A stretch of 64,000 nt of DNA, from NCBI GenBank assembly GCA_964035575.1, contig OZ037903.1, forward strand, positions 645,001-709,000, read 5' to 3'. The position numbers and the translations under genes are program-made. This stretch comes from Rhynchopus sp. YZ270_cl-10 (lineage: Eukaryota; Euglenozoa; Diplonemea; Diplonemida; Diplonemidae). The notes under the pieces are model-generated. The model saw nothing but the letters and a program-made list of their open reading frames with translations, did no database searches and was not told where the DNA came from. Below are positions 52,817-62,862 of the stretch, one piece after another (position 1 is the stretch's first letter; the number at the start of each line of letters is the position of its first letter).

Positions 52817-54240
52817 ATGTCTGGGGTTGTTGAGAGCCAGGCCTCATGGCTCAAGAACAAGACGGAGCTACTTCCGGATGTAAATACACTCGCCATGGCC
52901 GCTGTACCTGTTGGCATCTTTGCGGTTGGCTGTGCTCTTGCCTTGAAGCCATTCGCCAGACCTACCTCAAAGGGCATGTTGCGCCTCTGCCTGACAGGAC
53001 CGGTGGACAGGCTGCATACTTATGGACGAACCTACAACAGACACACCAAGGGAAAATACGTGGCTGTGCTCGGACCTCAGGCTTCAGGGAAGACAACCAC
53101 AATTGAACACGCCTTCGGGGGGAGGCGTGGGGTCCACCACTACACGGTGAAGTTGAACACAGACGACATCGACAGCCTCAACATGGATAATGCTGTGGCT
53201 GGTTCGCTTTCATTTCTTCCGGGTAGCCGACAGACCACTGCCTTGACAAAGCTTCGGAGGATGGATCTCTTGTGCAGGACTGTTCTCCGGCGTCCCTTTG
53301 TGGTAGTCATCAACCTCAAGAGCGGAGGCAAGGGAGACCTCGGGCCCATTGTCGTGGGAAAGCTGGCAGGGAAGGTCGCTGATTTCGGCAGGGAGGTTTG
53401 CTACGACAGACACATCTGTCCAGTTGTCTTCGAAACGTCTGTTCCTCAGCTCGGTGATGAGATCGTGAAACGCTCCGCTGGCTGCTGTAAGCCGATCCAC
53501 ATCTTGCCCATGAGCCTCGAGGGTTTCCTGCAAACTGCGGCTGAGTACCTGGCTGAAGAACCCGACGCACTGAAGGCATTGGGAATCTCAGTCGGAAAGC
53601 CCCCGACAAAGGGATGGTTCGAAAAGGACGAAGACCACCACAAAAGGTACACGGAATGGGCCAAGGAAAGCATCCTGAGCAAGAAGGCGAACACAGGTGA
53701 GGAGAAGAAGGCGGACACAGGTGAGGAGATCAAAGACATCATCACCAACTACTTCTTCAAGGTGCAGCCACACGTCAGAAAGCTGTCGCAAATGGTGGAA
53801 GGCAGGAAACCAACGGAGAAGGTGTCAAAGAGTATGTGGGTTGCACTTGGTGTTCGCAGTTGAAGCTTCAGTTTCCCCACAATCTCCCCATTCACCCACC
53901 ACCACACACCACAGTGATCGACAGTGCACACGACGAGCTCCAGCAGCAACTGGTTCTGACGCCTGAAGAGAAAGTTCTTGTGATGAAGATGGTCAAGGCT
54001 GGGCCTGGTGGTTACCTCCCCTGTGGAACTGACTTCGAAGCATACACCACCCTCCTCTCCCGCCCCACCAGTTTCACGGTTGCCAGGAGAATCGGTGGTT
54101 ACATCACTTTGCACTACGTCGGACATGTGTACGCTCTGCTGATGCAAGAGCACGGAAACGACGACGCCACGGTGCGAGCACTTATGAAGGAGTATGGGTG
54201 GGTGACCATGGCGGAGGAGGTTCCCGCAAACACTGCGTGA
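52817..54240 (+). CDS. Membrane-anchored P-loop NTPase of unknown family
   Basis: Exons 52817-53831 and 53915-54240 are joined over an 83-nt GTATGT...CAG intron that splits a Met codon; 446 residues. There is one transmembrane segment at about 25-43 (LAMAAVPVGIFAVGCALAL), then a P-loop domain with Walker A GPQASGKT (86-93). The candidate Walker B strand, RRPFVVVINLKSGGKG, lacks the usual acidic pair. PVVFETSVPQLGDEIV may be the sensor-strand region. Residues 255-330 are charged and include a duplicated KANTGEEKKADTGEE segment. The second exon is helical, with a GGYLPCGTDFEAYTTLL region. The fold is STAND/AAA-like, with distant resemblance to ATPases of the crinkler-RHS type, but I cannot name the family. 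The N-terminal anchor suggests an organelle or ER membrane. Confidence 0.75.
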
Positions 54241-55753
54241 GTTCTTGCGAAGTGACAACCCTTGAAAAATGTGCTAAATGGTGAATGAAAAAGCTGTGCA
54301 GGGAATTTGTAGAGGAGATTATGGGGGAAAGTTAATACGCAGAGTGAATCCCGAAATTTTTTTTTGCTGCACGGCCCAACAGGCCCTCCGGGGTCCTCCC
54401 TTAGCCGCCCCCCACCCCACCCCAGGCATGAGACCCTGAGACGCACCCATGCAACCACCCTCACAAAATTGGTCTTACCTCCACATCCTTGTAGAAGCTG
54501 TGCTGTCTGGATACTACTTTGGGATCCTTCAATGTTTTTGTTTGTTATGTTATCTGTGGTAATCTTGTTCCCCTGGTGCGAATGAAACAAATGTTTGAAA
54601 CCACTTCTTATGTAAGCACTGTGTAATCACTAATACCCGCACTACAAAATACGTCGACCCCATTCCCGCACTAGGTAAGTTGAAAATATTGTTTCGTGTC
54701 AGCCCATCAGGCCAGATGAGTCCTCTCAGCACGGTAAATATTATCACCATGTAAGCGCTATTAAATTGAGTTCTTCTTTGTATCAAGTTAGTTTCTGCTT
54801 GTGCAGGCAGTGAGTACTACCTGCCGTCGAAAGACGTAACATGTGGGGTGCTCAATAAAATAAGTGTGGCATACGCCCACTTTGGATTTACACTAACCAC
54901 AAGATAGGTTGAGACTCCTATTTTTTTTCTTTCAAAATCCGGATTGGCTATTGTTTCCCCCCTCCAATTTACACCAGTGGAAACCCTGGGAATGATTTTC
55001 CATGGGTCTTGACCTCTCCTTCACGACGGAAGGGGTTTGTGACTCCCATATTTCCATTTGTTAACAATGTAATTAAAAAGAAAGAAAAGAAAAAAGGGAA
55101 AATGCCCCCTTTCTTTGCAAGAGGAGTTTAAGGGGAAGAAAGTGATTGAAAATGGCTTTAAAAAAAGGAAAATTGACAACAGTACTGAGAACAAGAGATG
55201 TGCACGTCCATTGGAGGGGTGTGAATGATTGGCAACTGTGTCCAGACTGCATGTCAAATGCACTCCAAATGTGCGCCAACACGTGTCCGCTGAAAAAGTA
55301 CTAAACTGAAGTTTTTTTGTTCCTGTGGAAAGTTGTCATCAATTACAAATAGTCAACACCCCCCTCTTTTTGCCACCTTTCACCCTACACCCACCATATT
55401 CCCCAGCCAAATTGGTGTGGCAGCAGGTGCAGGATGGAATACTAGTGAACCGAACAACTGAGGACTGAAAGGAAATAGAACACCAATACTCTGTCATTAT
55501 CGCATCCAATGACAGGCACCAGTTTGCGCTGCATAAACTGTGCAATCATATACGTTATGTGACCCTTATTATACCACCCGCCCCTTCTGGGACCCCCCCA
55601 TCCCCGTGGTATGGACGTGCATGTCAGCACCTCCCCCAGAACCCACCAGAACCCATCAATTTTGCCCCCCTTTTCAGTACCCCTTTTTAGCCCCCCTTTG
55701 GGGACTCCACCGTGCTCCTCTCTATCAATCCTTCAGGACAAAAAAAAGTAAAA
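54241..55753. other. Intergenic spacer
   Basis: No gene or repeat family recognised. A C-rich stretch (55340-55740) precedes the RCC1 gene. Confidence 0.6.
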
Positions 55754-58144
55754 ATGCCGCCAAAAAAACGTGAGGAATCCTCTGAAGCAAGCGAGGCTTC
55801 CTCTGAGGAGGATGTGCCGGGATGGGGTGCCTACATCATCGGGAACACCCGCATCCACGCACACCAACGCAAGGTCAACCGCGACGAGGTGCTGAGCTTC
55901 CCTGTCAACATGGAGTCGTTCCACCGACTTATGATCCGCCCCGTCTTTGCCGCCTCTGGTGCCAAGCACACTGTAATTCTCGGAGCCGACAAAAAACTCT
56001 ACGGCTGGGGCTGCAACATCTACGGACAGCTTGGTATTGACAACAGAAAATTCCCCTTTCTCTATAAATGGACGCTCCTCAAGAGTGCAGGGTCGAAGGG
56101 CATTATTAAGGTTGCCTGCGGAAATCATCATACACTGTTCCTTTCGGAGCATGGTACGGTGTTTGGGTGTGGGTTGAATGATAAGCTGCAGTTGGGTTCG
56201 TCGAAGACGAAGGAGATGCGGTGGGAGTTGCAGCCGGTCAAATTGACGGGGGTGACGAGCATTGCGGCGGGGGGGGCGACTTCGTTTGCGAGCAACCAAG
56301 ATGGGGATGTGTACGTATGGGGCGACGCAGGAGCAGGACATTCTGGCCTAGGCCCTGCAGGCGACGATGGTGACGCCGTTATCGTAGACCGCCCTACAAA
56401 GATCACGACATTCGAGGACAACGGAGACTTCATCGAACAGGTTGTGGCCTCTCCACGACATATGCTTGCCCTCTCCGGGTCAGAGGTCTACTCCTGCGGG
56501 AAAGGTGACTACGGTGTTCTCGGCCACGACACCCCACAAGATGAAGGCTTTCCCCGCAAAATCGCCTTCTCCGTTGAAGAGAAGGAGACCAACCCTGCCA
56601 TCTCGCTCTCCTACGATGCCTCCTACCTTACAACAGAGCTGAAGGGGAAGGACCATATACATCCCCAGGTTCGTGTCTGGGGGAGGGTAGGGGAGGCTGG
56701 GTGTGAAAGCCGGCTTAAACCCAACCTCTTGGAGGCTTGCCCTCGAGAAGCGGTGAAAAAGATTGAAGGGGGGCGTGGATGGCATATGTTGTCTACCGAG
56801 ACTGGCGATGTGTACACCTGGGGTAACAACACCGCCTGCGCAAACATGGGGCTCTTAGCCACAGAATACAAAAACAAAAGAGTAGAACCAAACCGGATCA
56901 GCCTATTAGAAAGCAAACACGTCATCGACTTCACCTGCTCCGATGAATACGCAATCATCTTCGTTGACTTTGAGAAGAGCGAAGACCCCGAGCACTTTCT
57001 CACTGTTCCGGTGGTATGAATGCGAACCTATCAATTTTTTTTTCATTCACATTAAAACAGTTTGGAAGATACGACCAAAAGGGTGGTCTCAATTCAACCC
57101 CTTCGTCCCCCTTTGAGATGTGCAGAAAGGCCTTCCTTGCCTGCTGTGAGGAAGGGCAATACGTGGAGATGGACGAAATCTCGGAGTGCTCGGTATGTAC
57201 AGTAAAAAAACCCCCCGCCGCTTTTTTTTTTTTGGCCTCAAAGAGGTTTCCTCTTCACTGACAGGTAGTCAGTGGGAGCGTATTGCAGTAATAAAAATAT
57301 CACCACAGAATATTTATTACACACTTTACGCACAAACAAAAAATAACAGATTAATATTTCAACGTTTTTTTCAAACCCCCCCCCCGCTTAATTGATTTTT
57401 GTCCCCAGACACTCCACGTTTGGGTTTTCAAAATGCTTCTCTTGTTCTCATAAAATTTCAAAAACTTTCCCCCCGCTTTGCAAAAAATGATTCATAACTG
57501 CAGCTCGACGGAATCGATCGCGAAACACGAGGGTCCAGCGGCCTCCGTGTCGGTGACGAGGTGTCGATCTGGATGACAGACGTCTGGGCTTGGGCAATCA
57601 TCAAAGAGTATGAAGAAGACTTTCTACAATTCCTATCTAAATGAGGCGTTCCGAAACATAACCCCACCCCCACAGAGTCAAGGGAGACGGTGCCTTCAAG
57701 GTGAAATGGGAGCGCGAGGATTGGAAAGACATGGGTGACGTTGATTTGCTGAGCGAAGATGAAAAGCCAGAAGGCGAATCGGACGACCGGTGGACCTTCG
57801 GGTTTTATGAGTTCTGGGTATGGAAAAAAATAAAATCTATCAATTGTCTCCGCCGATGAACGGTGAGGCGTTTGTACTTTCGTTTTGCGTTACAGTGGCA
57901 TTTTTTTTCAAGATGACTAATCACGATCATCTTATAAACCTTTCCTTTTCTTTTTGAAGCGCCTTCGACTCTTATCTTTGTCCTCAAAAGCTAGAGGATT
58001 CTGAGAGATATTTCACATCCTATTTTTGGACAAAAACAAACCTCACAACAGAATGATGAAGAAGAGTCAGAAGAGGAGTCGGAATCTGAGGAATCCGACG
58101 ACGAGAAGGAGGAACCACCAAAGAAGAAGGGCAGAAAAAACTAG
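55754..58144 (+). CDS. RCC1-repeat protein with C-terminal Tudor-like barrel and acidic tail
   Basis: Five exons: 55754-57013, 57061-57192, 57504-57607, 57676-57817, 58052-58144; about 576 residues. The introns include one of only 47 nt. The N-terminus is Lys/Ser/Glu-rich (MPPKKREESSEASE). Residues 20-420 hold RCC1 propeller blades (SGAKHTVILGADKKLYGWGCNIYGQLG; CGNHHTLFLSEHGTVFGCG; ASPRHMLALSGSEVYSCGKGDYGVLG; GRGWHMLSTETGDVYTWGNN). After the propeller, RVGDEVSIWMTDVWAWAIIKEV then GDGAFKVKWERED looks like a Tudor or chromo-barrel-type small beta-barrel. The tail is acidic, then basic (EEESEEESESEESDD, PPKKKGRK). RCC1 is the Ran GEF on chromatin; whether this is the true RCC1 or a relative cannot be settled here. 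The last intron carries family A and B repeats. Confidence 0.85.
57841..57939 (+). repeat. Family B-like and family A repeats in the last RCC1 intron
   Basis: 57841-57890: CCGCCGATGAACGGTGAGGC, GTTTGTACTTTCG, related to 18291. 57910-57939: AAGATGACTAATCACGATCA then TCTTATAAA, a compact form of the family A hairpin in which AAGATGA pairs with TCATCTT. The host intron is 57818-58051. Confidence 0.65.
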
Positions 58145-59300
58145 AGCACCATTATTTTTTCCTCTTCTCTGTGCCAAGTTGGCTGTATTATTTTAACCTC
58201 TTTTTTTGATCCCCCAATCCACCAAATTTGTAGGACATAGTCACTTACAATGACAACGTAAAAATAAATTTCTTCTTTCGGTAATTCACAAAAGGTGGCA
58301 GCCTTTTTTTTTTACCCCTCCCAAACAAATTTTCAGAAAGCATGGCAGTATGAAAAAATGCAAGGGTTTCTTTGCATTTTAAGAGCATGCCTTTTTTGTG
58401 TGAAGTTTGATTATTATTTTTTTTTGATCCACCCTCACGTCAAGCTAGAGATGAGGGGGCGGGTCTAAAGGAAAATATGACGATTTTGACAACGATTTTA
58501 TTTTTTAAGGTGACTAAGCAGGATCATCTTATAAACGTTTCTCTATTTTTTTCGCCTCAACACGGAAAACAAACAACGAGGCTTAGGATTATTTTACCAA
58601 ACATTTTTTTTTTCTCTCTTTTTTTGGAACATTTTTATTGAATCCCTCCTCTGCTATCAATTTTATTGATTGCATTTGTTGAAATACTTTTTTGCAACAT
58701 AGTCACCACCACCGTGTAATCTGATCTCACACGGCTGCAAGATCTCCCATACCCACCCTGAAAAACCTGCCGTAGAGTGTGTCTCCATGCCTTTTTTTTC
58801 TTCTCTCCCCGAAGGTACTTTATATTATCTTTCGGGAGAGACAAAAAATGCTTAGAGGAGCAATACAAACCCCATCCCACAAAAAAACAAAATGCAAACC
58901 AATAACAACACCCACCCCCTACTTCGTGCCAACGCAAAACAACGAGGCGATTATTTAAAAAAAAGCAACGATACCACCCCTCCCTTATTGAAAGCTTCCT
59001 GCTCCTTGAGGTTCGATGGGTCTCCTGTTATGGTCTATGTCCATAAGTCTAATCGCGCTCTCTCGTGGTGTATGCCACCACTCCTCCTCCTCATCTCTCC
59101 CTCCGCCGGGGACGTTGAAGGCGGTGTCTCGATCTCCCCGATGGTTATATCTAACCGCATCCGTTTTGCTGAGGAGTGTGCTGGAACTCCTCAGCAGGGT
59201 ACCCCGTGGTGTATACCCCGTGGCTGGGGTCTGCCTACTGTATCGCTCTTTTTACATCATTTTTTTTTTTCCAGCAAAAAGGTACACAAAGAACCGCATC
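58145..59300. other. Intergenic spacer
   Basis: No gene. It has a compact family A hairpin at 58507-58535 (AAGGTGACTAAGCAGGATCA, then TCTTATAAA) and a lone right arm at 58579-58600. Reading frames just upstream of 59301 appear to be 5' leader. Confidence 0.6.
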
Positions 59301-60524
59301 ATGGCATGCATTGTGGGTGACGAGACAGGTCTCCTGTCGGTGGTGTCCCTCCAAAAGGCGTCGCTCCCTACAGTGCAGTACCGTGTGGGTGTGCAGGACC
59401 GTGACTTTGAGGTGACTGCGGTGATAGAGGGGCGCAACAACAATGAGTTCTTTGTGTCTCACAGGAACGGGACGGTGACGGTGCTGCGTGGGGCAGAAGG
59501 GGGGGAGGCACCCACAGCGTCGTTTGAGATGGAGGGCACGCTGCTGCCTTCGTCGAACCCTTACTCCCTGCACTTTGACAAGGAGGCGTCGCAGATCACG
59601 ACCCTCGATGAAGAAGGCAATGTGCAGACCGCCAACGTCCTCCCCTCCTCCACAGGCCTGCGGCTCGACTCCGTCAGCGGCTTTGAGATTGACAGCCCCC
59701 TCAGTGCAGTGGCCTTCTTCAACGTCAAGAAGTGGGGCCTCTGCATCGCTGTCGGTGGCAGGGAACGCGAAATCCACATCTACCAAGTCACCACCGGAGA
59801 GAAGGTCTGGAAAGCACGCGAACTCCCCCACTGCTCCCTGGGACTCCGGCGAAAGGTCTTCCCCACCTGCGCAGGTCTTCTCGGAACCGGAGAACTCTAC
59901 ACCATCACCGGCTACATGCAGTTCAGAAGATACGATTTAGACAACGAAGAGAACAAACGACCGGTCATGGATTGGATTCCAGACTTCCTGAAGGAGTGTG
60001 AGGTGCGTTTCTTTACTTCGCAGGCATACAAACAATCGGAGGTGATTTGCGCAGACAACACGGGGTCCGTCTATAGAATCGACCTCGTATCGAAGCAGCT
60101 GATGATGAAGTACCGTGGCTGTGCGGGCACTGCACGGCACATCACTGTGCACCCTACGTTGCCCTTTGTGGCCTCCGCAGGGCTTAGTAGGTACCTCTAC
60201 GTTCACGACCTGAGCACAGGCAAAATGGTGTCAAAGATGTTTCTTAAGCAGAGACTGACCAGCGCCTTCTTCCTCCCCGCGCTGCCCTTCCTTGACAAAT
60301 ACACACATACCATCGATGCAACCGGTGCCACCAAAACCTCCGAGGATTTCACAAACGAAGTCTGGCTCGGCCTCGAATCTGCAAAAGAAAAACCATCAAA
60401 AAAGAAGAACTCAAGAACAAAACAAGAGGCAGAAGAAGAAGAAGCCCCAGAAGAAACACAGCCTTTGAAAAAGCGGAAAAAGGTCATTGTTAGACGTGTC
60501 GTAAAGAAAACTAAGAGTGCATAA
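59301..60524 (+). CDS. WDR74/Nsa1-family ribosome biogenesis WD-repeat protein
   Basis: Single exon from the Met at 59301; 407 residues. An in-frame upstream Met at 59016 would add a leader with no homology-like content, so I chose MACIVGDETGLLSVV. The protein is a WD40 propeller of the WDR74/Nsa1 type. Typical family stretches are visible in its last blades: VASAGLSRYLYVHDLSTGKMVSKMFLKQRLT (the RxLRVHDLxxxxLLxKVYLKQRLT motif), with GDETGLLSVV in blade 1 and GYMQFRRYDL in the middle. Nsa1 binds early pre-60S particles and works with Nvl/Rix7 in nucleolar ribosome assembly. The C-terminus is strongly basic with a Glu-rich patch (KKRKKVIVRRVVKKTK), as expected of a nucleolar protein. Confidence 0.88.
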   Translation: MACIVGDETGLLSVVSLQKASLPTVQYRVGVQDRDFEVTAVIEGRNNNEFFVSHRNGTVTVLRGAEGGEAPTASFEMEGTLLPSSNPYSLHFDKEASQITTLDEEGNVQTANVLPSSTGLRLDSVSGFEIDSPLSAVAFFNVKKWGLCIAVGGREREIHIYQVTTGEKVWKARELPHCSLGLRRKVFPTCAGLLGTGELYTITGYMQFRRYDLDNEENKRPVMDWIPDFLKECEVRFFTSQAYKQSEVICADNTGSVYRIDLVSKQLMMKYRGCAGTARHITVHPTLPFVASAGLSRYLYVHDLSTGKMVSKMFLKQRLTSAFFLPALPFLDKYTHTIDATGATKTSEDFTNEVWLGLESAKEKPSKKKNSRTKQEAEEEEAPEETQPLKKRKKVIVRRVVKKTKSA

Positions 60525-60859
60525 AACGATTGTTTTATTCTGGGGAAAAAAAAAATGGCTAGGGTTTGGGGAAAATAATAAATGATCAATTTTTAAAAAA
60601 AAAGCGGAAACGAACGGACGCCTCCTATCCTGAAAAACACACACACATTCGATCGCTCCCTTTATTACGTGGAAGGGTGGGTTCTTTCTCCATCCCTTGC
60701 CCCTTATCTCCCCCCCCCCGCATCAAATCGGTCAGACAGATCAAAAAAAACGGCATTATTTTACCCCTTCAAGTACCCTACCACCCAACTCCTCTCACCT
60801 TTAAAATCTTTACCTTTCCCCTCTTCACCCTTTGAACCCTCTGCAGGAAAGAAAGTAAA
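60525..60859. other. Short intergenic spacer
   Basis: C-rich leader before the next gene; no feature recognised. Confidence 0.55.
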
Positions 60860-62862
60860 ATGGGCCAGGAAGAGCACGACGCAAACAGCCGGGTCACCCC
60901 CGGAGGTGAGGATGAAGTCCGTGTCGACGACGACTACGACAGCGAGGAGGAGGTCAAGGAGTCTGTCATGATCGACAAGTCCAAGGAGCAGCTCACCGAG
61001 GAGGCGATCCAGCGCTGGCACCTTTTCGCCTACCACAAGTGGGCGCTTCAGATCATTGTTGTGCTGTTCTTGTGCAGTTTGGTCAACCTGGTCCTCACCC
61101 TTGACCAGTGGCACGGTATGCGGACCATGTTTTGGCAGATATAAAAAAACAATCTTACTTCTCATTGTCCTGGTTTGGACGGTAAATAGCATCCGGGAGG
61201 GGAGGGGAGAGGGGAGGGGAGGGGAGAGGGGAGGGGAGGGGGCTCTTTTTTGGCACTTCAATGAAGCTCTGTGAAGACTACCTTGAAAATAGAAGGTGCT
61301 GGACAGCTTCCTTAAACAGGCCGTAGTGGGAATATGGTTAGGTGTTTCCGTAATGACAAGCCACTCTCCAAGGGGAGAAGTACCCCTATAAAACAATAAT
61401 GAAACCACCTCACAACAGGAACCCACTCGTGGAGATATCCGTTTGACCTGTACCCCTCCATCACCCTGCCCGGAGGATGGGATGACGAGCAAGGAAGGTA
61501 TGTAGAATGTTGTTTGTGTACAGTGGCCAAGGCTTAGACTCATCTTGTTTGCTGTTCTCTTTGTTCCTCTTTCGAGGGTCATATCAACAACCCTGCAGAT
61601 GGGGTGCCGCGATCCTCGGAATTGTTGCAGCATGCTTCACCTTCGTGCTGAGCCCCACCGCCGACAAGTTCAAGTTCATGTTTCTGCTTGTGTTCATCTC
61701 CGCCACTCTCCACGTTGTGCAGTTCGGAACCGATCTGTTCCACCTTAACGTATGTAACGGTGAGTCGCATTTGTGGCGTAAAGCCTGTTTTGTGTTTTTG
61801 CAAGTTATAAAATAATTCAACAACAGAGCGCCGTGGACAGCCCCGAATGTGTTGCACGCGAACGTGGAAACGCAATGGAGATCCGCAAGTACATCTGCGT
61901 GTTCGACCGTTTCCGTGCCACCGTGATCTTCGACATCATCACCGGTGTGTTCTCGTACTTCCTTGCGTTCTTCATCCTGTTCCAGTCCGTCACCGGAGTT
62001 GTGTCGCGCCGTCAGGTGTACAACGAGCGCTCCGGCAACTGGGAGAAGATTGTGCTCCTCCCCGACGACCCGTACTACGAGGTATGCAGGCAGTTCTGTA
62101 TGTTCACTTTGTCCTCACACACCACAACAGGCATTCCCCAAGCGCTTCATGAAGCAGCGCCCCCCGTTCGTGCTCCTCTGCATCTTCGTCGGAGTCTGCA
62201 ACGCCGTTGTGCTTGCCCTCACCATCACCCAGACTAGCAGCGCGTACTTCAAGTCCCCCAACATGCTGCACCCGATCAAGAACTACGAGGAGAACACCGC
62301 ACGCGACCTGTACATCCTCCCGGGAGACCAGCCATGGGGAGTGGGACACGGGCTTGGAACGGGTAGCTGGCCTCTGTTGAACTTCGAGCTGCGTCTGTCC
62401 GCCAACGCCCTGGCGCTTGTTGTGCTGTCGTTCCTGATCCAGTGGAGGAGAGACGGACGCTTTGCGCAGATCTGCGTGCTGACGCTGCTGCTGGCGGCAG
62501 GTGCGATCTACATTGCGTGCTTCTTCATTGACTTTGATGAGTACGACCACTCCTACGACCAGGGTGATGCTTGGGCCACTGCCAAGGGCGCCACTGTTGT
62601 GCGCTACAGGTACGTCGCAACGCTCATCTTCGACTGCTTCTGTGGATTCGGGCTGCTCATCTTCAGTGTGATCAACCTCTTCCGTTACATCAAGCAGTGC
62701 GGTGACCCGCTCAACAAGACTGAGTCCCGCCCCTACGGATGGTGGTGCCGTGGTGAGTGGGCCGCCAAGAAGGAGAGCAAGGCAGCCAACAAGGCGCTCG
62801 CCGCAGGTGTCGATGACGAGGCCCCTATCGGCTCCACCGAGCCCGCCGCCGAGACCAAGTAG
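60860..62862 (+). CDS. Eight-span membrane protein of unknown function
   Basis: Five exons: 60860-61115, 61419-61497, 61599-61749, 61827-62081, 62131-62862; 490 residues, all introns GTATG...CAG. The acidic cytosolic-type N-terminus (DEVRVDDDYDSEEEVKE) is followed by about eight hydrophobic segments: WALQIIVVLFLCSLVNLVL; GAAILGIVAACFTFVL; FMFLLVFISATLHVVQF; IFDIITGVFSYFLAFFILF; VLLCIFVGVCNAVVLAL; ANALALVVLSFLIQW; ICVLTLLLAAGAIYIACFF; LIFDCFCGFGLLIFSVINLF. A Trp-rich loop (THSWRYPFDLYPSITLPGGW) lies between the first two and is encoded largely by its own exon. The tail is Ala/Lys-rich. Codon use is strongly GC-biased like the ZPR1-like and EHD genes, suggesting high expression. I do not recognise the family. 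Confidence 0.85.
61193..61245 (+). repeat. GGGGA purine tract in an intron
   Basis: About ten G4A / G4AGA units inside the first intron (61116-61418) of the membrane-protein gene, on the coding strand, so the pre-mRNA would carry a strong G-quadruplex candidate. It is followed at 61271-61296 by GTGAAGACTACCTTGAAAAT, then AGAAG, shared with 22611-22636. Confidence 0.9.
61526..61546 (+). repeat. Family A right arm in an intron
   Basis: CCAAGGCTTAGACTCATCTT, in the second intron (61498-61598) of the membrane-protein gene. The left arm is reduced to CAGTGGCCAAGG. Confidence 0.5.
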
